Origin: Thermoplasmata archaeon
GTDB lineage: Archaea; Thermoplasmatota; Thermoplasmata; Thermoplasmatales; Thermoplasmataceae
Length of the DNA stretch: 64,000 bases
Reading direction: 5' to 3'
Assembly: GCA_021817255.1 (NCBI GenBank)
Contig: JAKAVO010000003.1
Coordinates: 1-64,000, forward strand
Below the pieces are notes generated by a model. That model searched no databases. It was given only the letters and a program-made list of their open reading frames with translations, and had not been told where the DNA came from. The first letter of the stretch is position 1. Each line of letters begins with the position of its first letter. A program made the position numbers and the translations under genes. This document shows positions 19,830 to 29,119 of this stretch, in pieces.

Positions 19830-21242
19830 TTATGCACCAATAGGTGCGTATGTGCCGTTTTCGTATTCGTTTGCAACTTTCTGGTTATAGTTTGTTTGCA
19901 AGAACTGGTACATTGCTTTGTTTTGACTTGAAAGTAATGAGGGGATGTTCGTCCACGAAGAAGTGTGATCAACGACTATTGCCGTCCATGCCTTATCCAT
20001 AAAGGTGTTCCATTGTCCAATCCATGAAACAGGTGACCTCAGGAATACACCACCTTGTATAGCTGCCAGCGATTCATTTGCCACAGTGTCATTTGAGCTG
20101 TACGATTTCATTCCAAGTTTTGTAAGGTTGACTGATCCAGGCCACTGGTAATACATCATTGAGTAAGAGTTGGAAGCAAGTCCAGTGTAGGTTGCCCAGT
20201 ATGAAGTCTTGTAGTCGGGTGAGAAATACTGGCTCAGGTTATACATATACTCCATTGCCTGAATATCTCCACTGTCATTGAACAACATTGGGTTTCCTCC
20301 AAACTGAACCATCCACTGGTAAAGTTCCGTTGGTGTGCTTGCTCCGCCGTGGCCCTGCATGTTTATTTCCCCAACACCATATTTCTTGTAAAGGATTTTT
20401 GCGTCATTGTACAATGCAGTGTATGTAGTAGGCACTTTGCTTATTCCGGCTCCCTGCAGTGCAGTGTAATCTACCCAAACGAGGGGTATGTTTACGAGCT
20501 GGGTTAAGAAGTATACGCCTCCAAACTGTTGTACTTCAACGCTGTTCAAACCAGATATTGAACTAATTACTCCTTCACCTGCTGTAATCTTTGCAGCATT
20601 TACTGAGGCGAGGTAATGATCATAGACTAAAACTCCCACGTCTAAATTATCAACGGTCATCACAACGTTTGCGTGCGAACCGCCTGTAACAAGAGATGAT
20701 ACTTCTTCAACCATGGATGCGGCTGTGATAAAACTCACTGTAACATCTATGTTTGGGTATTTATTCATAAAGTTGTTGATTACGCCCGTGATATATGACT
20801 CATCTGCTGCGCTTATGCTCGTGTAATAAGTTACATCTGCTGTTGCATTGCTTTTGCTATAGATTGATGGAACTGCGCTACTAGGAGTGCTGTTATAGGC
20901 TCCTTGATCCACGGGAATAAATCCTGTATGCACTTCACAAGCTTTCTGTACTGCTGGGCTCATAAGATACGCCATCAATTGGGCGGATGCTGCTGGTGTT
21001 GACCCATTTTTCATTTCGGCTACTACACAGCCACCAAGCAAATGCTCTGAATTGCTCGGACCACTAACCCCTGTATACACATATAGTGTATTGTTGGATT
21101 TTGCTGGCGGTGTTGACGTCTTGACCAGATTTTTATAATCAAGTCCGACGAAAGAACCGACTAGGACAAGCACAACAACAACTGCTATTATGGGTATCAG
21201 TTTGTTCACTTTTTTCGGTTTTGGTTCTATTGGGTTTTCCAT
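19830..21242 (-). CDS. Extracellular sugar-type solute-binding protein with apparently rearranged segment order
   Basis: N-terminal TM anchor; usual late segment (LGGCVVAEMKNGSTPAASAQLMAYLMSPAVQKACEVHTGFIPVDQGAY) precedes the usual first strand/helix (VTYYTSISAADESYITGVINNFMNKYPNIDVTVSF); neighbour of a MalFGK-type operon. Confidence 0.82.
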   Translation of the reverse strand: MENPIEPKPKKVNKLIPIIAVVVVLVLVGSFVGLDYKNLVKTSTPPAKSNNTLYVYTGVSGPSNSEHLLGGCVVAEMKNGSTPAASAQLMAYLMSPAVQKACEVHTGFIPVDQGAYNSTPSSAVPSIYSKSNATADVTYYTSISAADESYITGVINNFMNKYPNIDVTVSFITAASMVEEVSSLVTGGSHANVVMTVDNLDVGVLVYDHYLASVNAAKITAGEGVISSISGLNSVEVQQFGGVYFLTQLVNIPLVWVDYTALQGAGISKVPTTYTALYNDAKILYKKYGVGEINMQGHGGASTPTELYQWMVQFGGNPMLFNDSGDIQAMEYMYNLSQYFSPDYKTSYWATYTGLASNSYSMMYYQWPGSVNLTKLGMKSYSSNDTVANESLAAIQGGVFLRSPVSWIGQWNTFMDKAWTAIVVDHTSSWTNIPSLLSSQNKAMYQFLQTNYNQKVANEYENGTYAPIGA

Positions 21243-21353
21243 TTTCGATCTTTCCTACATTGAAAACATTATATATAAGTTTAAAAAATATTTAAATACT
21301 GATTTTACTCAATTGATACTCTATATTAAAATGGACGTTAAAGTATATTAGAA

Positions 21354-23213
21354 TTAATTTAAAGTGAATCTCAATTCATGGTCTATTTTGCCGTAATTTT
21401 TGGATACTCTGTTCAATCTTACTGCTGCCCTTATCAGTCCAAGGTGGCTCAGTGCCTGGGGGAAATTACCCAGAAGTTCCCCGGTGTTAAAGTCTATTTC
21501 TTCTGATATTAGTCCAAGATGGTTAGAATGTGAAACAATTTTGTCAAGAATGGATCTGGCCTTTTTGACATTTCCCATTATTATGAGGTCCTCAACATAC
21601 CAGAATGAAAGAAGCGAAAATGCGTTGTCGTTTGACGAAAAATTGTCACTTTCGTTATATCTCTTAAACAGGTATCCGTCAACCATCAGATCTTCTTCAA
21701 TTTTCTTAATAGTTCCGAGGATATAGGGGTGATCTGGCGGAAGAAATCCCAGGAGAGGCAATCTTAACAGTGATGCATCAGTGTTTTTTGATCCGTAAAA
21801 TTGCATGAAGGAGTTGTGCTCCGGGCTATATGCTTTTTCCATCACATCTTTCTTAATCTGCTCTGCCTGAATTTTCCATTCTGTTATCGGTGCAGAAAAT
21901 TCCAATCTTTTTGACATCTCAATTCCTCTCTGGAAAGCAGACCATGCGATTACCTTGGAATAAGTGTAGTTCAATGGCTCAGACCTGAATTCCCATATGC
22001 TGGAGTCTCCGTATTTCCAGATCTCTGTTAATTTTCCCAGGATATTTCTTACAAAATTCCATAAGTATGTGTTAATAGTGCCTGCATTTTTTGAAACATG
22101 GTATATTGCATTAATTAGGCTGCCAAATTCATCTATCTGCAGCTGTTCCGCTGCCATATTACCGACCCTGACCGGGGATGACTTTTTGTATCCTTCATAA
22201 TTTATGAGTTTTTCCTCGAGGTTCTGGTATTCGTTTATTGTGTAAATTGTTTTAAGGTTTCCATCAGTTTTAACCCGTTCCATAACATCGTACAGAAATT
22301 TGATTGATTCTCCCTTGTAGCCAAGCATCGAAAGCGACTCTATCACATATGCAATATCCCTTATCCATGCAAATCTGTAATCATAATTCCTGTCCCCGCC
22401 TATGGCTTCAGGCAGGCTTGCAGTAGGTGCTGCAACCATAAGCCCGGTAGGTTCATAAATTAGGCCTTTCAATACTAAAGCTGACCTTACGACCTCGTGG
22501 TTATAAAGCAACGGAAAGTCCCCTTCTGATACCCATTTATTTTGAAATTTAGCTGTCCCCTCCATTAAGTCAAAGGACTTGAAATCGCTTATCTTCTGGA
22601 CATGCCTCATTCCGTAAAAGACAATAATCCAGCCTCCACCGTTTTTATCAGTTGTGAAGTTTGAAACTATTTTCTCTCCCGAAGACCTGAAGCTAAAGTC
22701 TGAAGATATACCAACATATTCGTTTTCATACCTAAACATAAATCCATTCTTATGCTTGATTGTCTCCTGGGGCTTATTGCCAAAATGAAAGGAGAGTTTT
22801 ATTTCTGCCTTGACTTTTACGCCTTCCACAGGTGTTTCAACATACCTGTGGATTTCAGGAAAGTTAATTGTAGTATACTTTGATGTGGGTATGAAGTCTG
22901 TAACCCTCAGGATTACGTGCTTATCTCTTTTAAACTCAGTAACAAGAATATTTGTATTGTCAATATAATACTGGCTTGCCTCAACTCCTTCAGCATCTAC
23001 TGGCTGAATAGAAAACATTCCACCTTTCCTGGTGTCAAGAATGGAATCAAAAATAGGATCTGAATTAAAGTTTGGAAGGCATGCCCAATCGATTGTGCCA
23101 TTCATGCCAACGAGGGCGGAAGTACGGTTGCTTGCAATTATTCCATGGTGTGCAATCTTTAAATATTCCTCGGAATTCAGCTCAGAAAGTGAAATTGATT
23201 TTCTGGAAGGCAT
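21354..23213 (-). CDS. Glycoside hydrolase family 15 (glucoamylase/trehalase-like)
   Basis: HHGIIASNRTSALVGMNGTIDWACLPNFNSDPIFDSILD; NYDYRFAWIRDIAYVIESL; ASLLRLPLLGFLPPDHP. Confidence 0.9.
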   Translation of the reverse strand: MPSRKSISLSELNSEEYLKIAHHGIIASNRTSALVGMNGTIDWACLPNFNSDPIFDSILDTRKGGMFSIQPVDAEGVEASQYYIDNTNILVTEFKRDKHVILRVTDFIPTSKYTTINFPEIHRYVETPVEGVKVKAEIKLSFHFGNKPQETIKHKNGFMFRYENEYVGISSDFSFRSSGEKIVSNFTTDKNGGGWIIVFYGMRHVQKISDFKSFDLMEGTAKFQNKWVSEGDFPLLYNHEVVRSALVLKGLIYEPTGLMVAAPTASLPEAIGGDRNYDYRFAWIRDIAYVIESLSMLGYKGESIKFLYDVMERVKTDGNLKTIYTINEYQNLEEKLINYEGYKKSSPVRVGNMAAEQLQIDEFGSLINAIYHVSKNAGTINTYLWNFVRNILGKLTEIWKYGDSSIWEFRSEPLNYTYSKVIAWSAFQRGIEMSKRLEFSAPITEWKIQAEQIKKDVMEKAYSPEHNSFMQFYGSKNTDASLLRLPLLGFLPPDHPYILGTIKKIEEDLMVDGYLFKRYNESDNFSSNDNAFSLLSFWYVEDLIIMGNVKKARSILDKIVSHSNHLGLISEEIDFNTGELLGNFPQALSHLGLIRAAVRLNRVSKNYGKIDHELRFTLN

Positions 23214-23339
23214 CAACAGACAATGCAACTAGTTATAAATTATTTGTTTTTAATTGTGATTATTGTGTGGATGATTTCGATCCTTCAGGGAAGTTTAAAA
23301 TGCGGCCACAGTAGCAAATCAGGCTCCCTCACTGCCGTT

Positions 23340-24884
23340 TTAATTTGATGCTTCAAGCTTTTCCTCCTCTACAAGGTTCACAGATCTTCCTGCCCTTGCA
23401 GCGACATCCGGCTTAAGTTTTACAGTTCTTACTGCATATAGCAGCGCAAATGCAAGATAGCCAAATGATGCCAGGACTGCCTCGCTTATGGGGAACACCG
23501 GAGGCACAATGGATTCATATAGCACCCAGGCAAATATCACTGTAGCAGTTATAGGCAGCACATAGTGCTCAGTTATGTGGACAAAGATGAATATTCCATG
23601 GTGCTTTTCCTTCAGGCGGTAAAACAGCGTCATTACACTTGTATTTAACAGAATGTGTGTTATTATCAACCCAAAAAGTGCGATAGTTGTCAGAAAATCG
23701 AAACTGTTTGCAAGAACGTTTGAAACAATACTGCTTGATGATCCGTAATCGAAAAGGGAGAAAATCGAGTGCCCCATTAAGGCGTTTATCATAACCGTTC
23801 CGCCAATTGAGAGGATGGATGCAATGGTGCCAATGAAGATCAATGCCTTATGGGGAGTGACATATTTTTCATGCAATTCTGCAAAGTAATGCGGAAGCAC
23901 ACCGTCCCTCCCCATTGCAAAATAGACTCTCCCGGCATTTGACTGCATGGCAACAGAATCAGAGAACGCTGAATTGAAAGCGACCAACGACAGCATGACT
24001 CCACCTGCAACCCCTGTATATGCAGTGGCAACTATTATGCCGGGTATATGCGCAACAGCAAATGATGACATCAATGACACACCCCAGCCTACTGTTAGGG
24101 CATATGCAACTTCAGTCAGGACCACACCAACTATTATCAGCCCAAATACAAGGCTCCTTGTAATTGCCCTGCTGTTGACAGCTTCTTCCCCAAGTGGTGC
24201 AGAACCTCCATAACCTATAAAACTCGTCAACCCGAATATCATTCCCAGGCCCAATCCGCTTAATGGCCCTCCCACTTTATGGAAAACTGCAGACTTTGTA
24301 AATGGATCAAAAACAGCAAGAGTGTTGTCTTTTGCCTCAATAATTATAATTGCAGAGAGGACGCCTAAAAAGATGACTTCGAAAAATGCGGCAATCCTTA
24401 CATATTTCATCTGTGGCCGGATTCCAAGTATTGAAAGAATGATGGGCGCTAAAACGAATACGAGGATAAAAGGTATCCATATCCAGCCTGGAAGTGTAAT
24501 TCCAAGAAAATATGAAAGAACGCCTGGAAGCACGATTCCGCCAACGTACACTGGTATAGCTGCAGTGCTTGCAATCTGGTACATGACATAGAGCAATCCA
24601 CTTGTTATGGCAGGAGTTGGGCCAAAAGCTGTGCCGATATAGCCATAATATCCGCCTGCACTTGCATGCCTTTTTGACAAATGGTACAACGTATTCACTT
24701 CGAGAAACATTGTAAGCGTAGCGATCAGGAATGCTAGAGGTGTGAGAAAGAAGGCGAACGCAGCTGCTGATGTTATAAACGCAACTGTGTCACACGCAGG
24801 TGCCATGGCAGCAATCTCTTCTGCGATTGCACCCCATACCCCTACCTGCTTTTTCATCAATCTGTACGGTTGTTTTTCAGTCAT
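23340..24884 (-). CDS. APC superfamily amino acid permease
   Basis: Multi-TM APC layout; KKQVGVWGAIAEEIAAMAPACDTVAFITSAAAFAF...YHLSKRHASAGGYYGYIG. Confidence 0.85.
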   Translation of the reverse strand: MTEKQPYRLMKKQVGVWGAIAEEIAAMAPACDTVAFITSAAAFAFFLTPLAFLIATLTMFLEVNTLYHLSKRHASAGGYYGYIGTAFGPTPAITSGLLYVMYQIASTAAIPVYVGGIVLPGVLSYFLGITLPGWIWIPFILVFVLAPIILSILGIRPQMKYVRIAAFFEVIFLGVLSAIIIIEAKDNTLAVFDPFTKSAVFHKVGGPLSGLGLGMIFGLTSFIGYGGSAPLGEEAVNSRAITRSLVFGLIIVGVVLTEVAYALTVGWGVSLMSSFAVAHIPGIIVATAYTGVAGGVMLSLVAFNSAFSDSVAMQSNAGRVYFAMGRDGVLPHYFAELHEKYVTPHKALIFIGTIASILSIGGTVMINALMGHSIFSLFDYGSSSSIVSNVLANSFDFLTTIALFGLIITHILLNTSVMTLFYRLKEKHHGIFIFVHITEHYVLPITATVIFAWVLYESIVPPVFPISEAVLASFGYLAFALLYAVRTVKLKPDVAARAGRSVNLVEEEKLEASN

Positions 24885-24947
24885 TAGGCATCAACGAATA
24901 ATATTAGCATACTACTAATCTATAATAAGATTTCTATTGAATCCCAT

Positions 24948-25364
24948 TCAGTCATGTATCTGTTCTATTGTTCTTCCATGAGGGCATTTTGATGGTTTGC
25001 CCAGTTTTAAAAACATAGCATCAATTGAACTGTGGTCAACCAAGTAATCAATCTGTTCCGCAAGCGTGCATGCCCTGTCCAGATCCATTCCATAAGTCAC
25101 CATGAGAGTTTCAAGTATCCTATGGTTTTCCTCAATTTCATGATAGAAAGACGTTCCTCTTATGGTTAGGTTGATCATGCCTTTAAGCCGCGTAACAAGT
25201 TTCTTTTTTTCAAGCCTCGTAACAAGGTTCAATGCTGTCGGGGACTTTATGTTAAGTATTTCTGACAGATTGACGAGCCTGATGGGGAACTCCTGCTTGC
25301 CAAATTCGCCAATGGCGATCAGGCAATCCCTCTCTTTTTTGGTCAGGAATTTTAAATCATTCAT
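24948..25364 (-). CDS. Winged-helix transcriptional regulator, DtxR/MntR-like
   Basis: RLVNLSEILNIKSPTALNLVTRLEKKKLVTRLKGMINLTIRGTSFYHEIEENHRILETLMV...ACTLAEQIDYLVDHSSIDAMF. Confidence 0.7.
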   Translation of the reverse strand: MNDLKFLTKKERDCLIAIGEFGKQEFPIRLVNLSEILNIKSPTALNLVTRLEKKKLVTRLKGMINLTIRGTSFYHEIEENHRILETLMVTYGMDLDRACTLAEQIDYLVDHSSIDAMFLKLGKPSKCPHGRTIEQIHD

Positions 25365-25452
25365 TGTTAGTATTGATCTAATGAAATTATGACTATAATA
25401 CTTTCCCATTTTTTTCCAATAAAGTTTTTATAAAAATACCCAATATTAGCAT

Positions 25453-26262
25453 ATGGCAACAGGAGTCCTAATTTCGGCAGCAGAATTGAGAGATCGCCTT
25501 GAAGAAATTGCAACGCTGGATTGCCGTTACAGGCTGGCTGAACCAGAATATGGTTCAAACAGGTTTCTTGAGTCTCATATACCTGGTGCTTTTTTTATGG
25601 ATCTAAACGATCATCTTGCCTCAAAGGTTGGCAAGACCGGTGGAAGGCATCCATTGCCTGATATTGACTGCCTGAAGGAAAGGCTGGAAGAGGCAGGCAT
25701 ATCAAATGATACTGAAGTAGTATGCTATGATGATAATTTATCCGGTGCCGGAAGATGCTGGTTTCTTCTTAGATATATGGGGTTAAGCAATGTCAGGGTG
25801 CTGAACGGAGGATTTCAGGAATGGGAATCAGGCAAATTCCATACTGAAAAGGGAAAGAGCATTTTTCGCAGGAGAGGGCATGTCAATGTCAAATTGAATG
25901 AGGGTATGCTTGCGACTTATGTTGATATTCTCAATTCTGATGGCAACCATAAAGTTATTGATGCCAGGGAGGCGTACAGATATGAGGGAAAAGAAGAGCC
26001 AATTGATAAAATTGCAGGGAGAATTCCAGGCGCCATCAATATTCCGCATAGTGAATTGATGGAAGGTGCAAAACTCAAATCCCGGGAAGAGCTCAGGAAC
26101 TATCTTAAAGGGGTGAAAGACGGAGATATCCTCTATTGCGGTTCTGGTGTTACCTCATGTGTTAATCTTCTTGCAATGGAAGAACTTGGAATAAAGCCCC
26201 GGTTATATGTTGGGAGTTACAGCGACTGGATCAGCAGGAACCTGGAAGTTGAAAAGTCCTGA
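25453..26262 (+). CDS. Sulfurtransferase, tandem rhodanese domains (thiosulfate/mercaptopyruvate sulfurtransferase)
   Basis: HIPGAFFMDLNDHLA; VIDAREAYRYEGKEEPIDKIAGRIPGAINIPH; active-site ILYCGSGVTSCVNLLAME. Confidence 0.93.
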   Translation: MATGVLISAAELRDRLEEIATLDCRYRLAEPEYGSNRFLESHIPGAFFMDLNDHLASKVGKTGGRHPLPDIDCLKERLEEAGISNDTEVVCYDDNLSGAGRCWFLLRYMGLSNVRVLNGGFQEWESGKFHTEKGKSIFRRRGHVNVKLNEGMLATYVDILNSDGNHKVIDAREAYRYEGKEEPIDKIAGRIPGAINIPHSELMEGAKLKSREELRNYLKGVKDGDILYCGSGVTSCVNLLAMEELGIKPRLYVGSYSDWISRNLEVEKS

Positions 26263-26346
26263 TCTAAATGAATCGGTCTTAATTTCAAAAAACGTCTTGT
26301 TAAAAATTTAAAAACATATTAATAAAATCGCTATAATGAAGTGGTA

Positions 26347-27516
26347 ATGATGAGGGACATCTACATAGTATCCGCAAAAAGAACCCCCCATGGAAAATTT
26401 GGAGGATCCCTGAAAGGAACAGGTGCTACAACTCTTGGGGGAATTGCTGTTAAGGGAGCACTTGAAGCTTCCGGGCTCAGCCAGGATTCAATAGAAGAAG
26501 TTATTTTTGGCAACGTTATTCAGGCTGGAAATGGCCAGAACCCTGCAGGCCAGTGCAGTACCTTTGGAGGCATAAGGCCTGAAGTTACCAAGAATACAGT
26601 CAATGTCGTATGCGCTTCCGGCATGCTGGCTATAGAGAATGCTTACAGGGAAATAGCACTTGGTGAGAAAGATATAATCATTGCAGGCGGAACTGAAAGC
26701 ATGAGCAGGGCCCCGTATCTTGTTTCAAGCAATTTCAGGTATGGTGTGAAGAACATGTTTGGAAAAAATGAAGCGTTTACAGATTCTATGTACAATGATG
26801 GATTGCTGGATGCATTTTACCTCAATTCAATGGGATATTACGCAGATCTGACGTCAGCCAAATACGAGCAATCGAGGAAGATTGTTGATGAATTTGCTTT
26901 GCAAAGCCAAGAAAGGGCACTTAAAGCTTCAAAGAGCGGCTACTTCAGGGATGAAATTATTCCCATGGATGAATTAGGGTTTGATGAAGGAATTAGGGAA
27001 ACAAGCATGGAAATGCTTTCCAAATTGCGCCCGGCCTTTAATAAAGATGGAGTTAACACAGCCGGAAATTCATCACAAATTTCGGACGGGGCATCGGCAG
27101 TTGTCCTTGCATCACAGCAGGCTGTTGAACAATACAACCTGAAACCAATTGCAAAAATTAATGGGTTCTGGTCATCCAGCATGGACCCGAGGGATTTTAT
27201 TGAGGCGCCAATCAAATCAACAAAAGAGCTTCTTGACAGGAATGGATGGAACATGAAGGATTTTGATTTGGTTGAGCATAATGAGGCTTTTTCAGGTGGA
27301 TGCATTTTGCTCAGAGACCAGCTTGGAATCAACAACGATTCCTTCAATGTCAATGGCGGGGCAATTGCGTTCGGGCACCCCCTTGGCAGCAGTGGTTCCA
27401 GAATAGTGGTTACTTTATTGCATGCGCTTCGCCAGAGAAAATTGCAGAAAGGAATTGCAACTCTCTGCCACGGTGGAGGTGGTGGGCATTCCATGGCAAT
27501 TGAGGTGGTTAACTGA
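26347..27516 (+). CDS. Acetyl-CoA C-acyltransferase (thiolase)
   Basis: NVVCASGMLAIENAYREI; AGGTESMSRAPY; NVNGGAIAFGHPLGSSGSRIVVTLLHAL. Confidence 0.95.
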   Translation: MMRDIYIVSAKRTPHGKFGGSLKGTGATTLGGIAVKGALEASGLSQDSIEEVIFGNVIQAGNGQNPAGQCSTFGGIRPEVTKNTVNVVCASGMLAIENAYREIALGEKDIIIAGGTESMSRAPYLVSSNFRYGVKNMFGKNEAFTDSMYNDGLLDAFYLNSMGYYADLTSAKYEQSRKIVDEFALQSQERALKASKSGYFRDEIIPMDELGFDEGIRETSMEMLSKLRPAFNKDGVNTAGNSSQISDGASAVVLASQQAVEQYNLKPIAKINGFWSSSMDPRDFIEAPIKSTKELLDRNGWNMKDFDLVEHNEAFSGGCILLRDQLGINNDSFNVNGGAIAFGHPLGSSGSRIVVTLLHALRQRKLQKGIATLCHGGGGGHSMAIEVVN

Positions 27517-28361
27517 AAATCTCTGTTATAGGATCGGGGACTATGGGAAGAGGCATAGGGCAGGTATTTGCCCAGGGAGGCTATTCTGTCACGCAGGTGG
27601 ATGTAAATAAGGATGCACTTGCCCTTGCAAAAGATTCAATTTATGATTCACTCAGCAAATTGGAAAAAAAAGGCCTTTTACGCGAAACTCCGGAAACAAT
27701 ATTAAAACGTATAAGTTTTTCCACTGAACTCGATTCAATTTCTGATAGTGATATTGTTATAGAGGCAGTTTTTGAGAGGTTGGATGTGAAGAGTGAAACA
27801 CTTAGGAAAATTTCAGCCGTTGTTAGGGAAGATGCCTTAATTGGCTCCAACACATCCTCAATTTCAATAAATCTTCTGTCTTCAAGTGTCAGGAATCCTG
27901 AAAGGTTCATGGGAATTCATTTCTTCAATCCCGTTCCGGTGATGAAACTTGTAGAATTGGTTTCATCAGAAAACACGTCGGGCGATCTTCTAAAGAAAGT
28001 TTCTGAACTCCTCGTATCTATTGGCAAAGATCCGGTTCATGTGAAAGATTTCCCTGGATTTGTATCAAACAGGGTTTTAATGCCCCTCATAAGGGAAGCA
28101 ATTCTCGCACTTGAGGAATCAGTTGCCAGTGCATCTGACATTGACAAAACCTTTCGCCTGGGCATGAACCATCCAATGGGCCCTTTGGAGCTGGCAGATT
28201 TTATTGGCCTTGATGTGTGCCAGGACATCATGGAAGTGTTGTACAACAACTACGGAGACCCAAGGTTTAAACCACCAGTCACATTAAGAAATCTTGTGAA
28301 TTCGAAGAAACTTGGAAGGAAGAGTGGTGAAGGGTTTTACAAATATGGTGATAAGAAATGA
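27513..28361 (+). CDS. 3-hydroxyacyl-CoA dehydrogenase (probable CTG start overlapping the thiolase stop)
   Basis: KISVIGSGTMGRGIGQVFAQGGYSV Rossmann motif begins upstream of the first ATG (27543); IHFFNPVPVMKLVELV; DFPGFVSNRVLMPLIREAI. Confidence 0.9.
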   Translation: MKISVIGSGTMGRGIGQVFAQGGYSVTQVDVNKDALALAKDSIYDSLSKLEKKGLLRETPETILKRISFSTELDSISDSDIVIEAVFERLDVKSETLRKISAVVREDALIGSNTSSISINLLSSSVRNPERFMGIHFFNPVPVMKLVELVSSENTSGDLLKKVSELLVSIGKDPVHVKDFPGFVSNRVLMPLIREAILALEESVASASDIDKTFRLGMNHPMGPLELADFIGLDVCQDIMEVLYNNYGDPRFKPPVTLRNLVNSKKLGRKSGEGFYKYGDKK

Positions 28362-29119
28362 AAAATATCATTGTTGAAAAAGAAGGGAGGATATTAAAAG
28401 TTCTCATAAACAGGGAGAAAAAGCTCAATCCTCTGGATATGGAAACGATTGAAGAGATAGGAGAAGCGCTAAAAGATGAGTCGTATATTGGCATAATTGC
28501 CGGAAATAACAAAGCTTTCAGCGCGGGAGCAGACATAAATGCCTTCCTGGGCCTGGATCCGGCTACAGCCTTTGACTTTGCCAGGCGCGGACATGAAGTA
28601 ATGGACTTCATTGAAGAAAGGCAGATGCCCGTTATAGCTGCAATCCACGGTTTTGCCCTTGGAGGCGGATTTGAACTGGCAATGGCTTGTGACCTGAGAA
28701 TTTCCCATCCTGATGCATACTTTGGATTGCCGGAAATTACACTTGGAATTATTCCCGGTTTCGGAGGCACACAGAGGTTGAGGCGCCTGGTTGGTGAAAA
28801 TAAGGCCTTTGAACTTGCATCATTGGGATCCAGAATTGATTCCAGGACTGCACTTCAACTAGGCATATTAAGCGAGATATCTGAAAAATACCTTGAAAGG
28901 GCAGGTGAAATTGGGAAGAAATATGAATCTCTGCCTTACGAGTCTCTCGCTTATATAAAAGAATTGACCAGAAATAAGGATCAGGATTTATTCGGCAGAG
29001 AAAAAGAATACTTCGGCAACATGTTTAAAACGGCAAACCAGAAGGAGGGGGCAAGTGCCTTTGTGGAGAAGAGAACTCCGGCGTTCAATTCCAGTATTAA
29101 TAAAAACCTATTTGAGTAA
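28358..29119 (+). CDS. Enoyl-CoA hydratase/isomerase (crotonase family)
   Basis: GNNKAFSAGADINAFLG; VIAAIHGFALGGGFELAMACDLRISHPDAYFGLPEITLGIIPGFGGTQRL. Confidence 0.95.
   Translation: MKNIIVEKEGRILKVLINREKKLNPLDMETIEEIGEALKDESYIGIIAGNNKAFSAGADINAFLGLDPATAFDFARRGHEVMDFIEERQMPVIAAIHGFALGGGFELAMACDLRISHPDAYFGLPEITLGIIPGFGGTQRLRRLVGENKAFELASLGSRIDSRTALQLGILSEISEKYLERAGEIGKKYESLPYESLAYIKELTRNKDQDLFGREKEYFGNMFKTANQKEGASAFVEKRTPAFNSSINKNLFE

Noticed and set aside
19830-21242. Simple circular permutation of the solute-binding protein
   Set aside because: The apparent order is B-A-C with the usual C-terminal part still last, so a segment relocation fits better
26940-27494. 184-aa ORF antisense to thiolase
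   Set aside because: Thiolase signatures on + are decisive; Pro/Ser-rich antisense translation is typical of shadow ORFs
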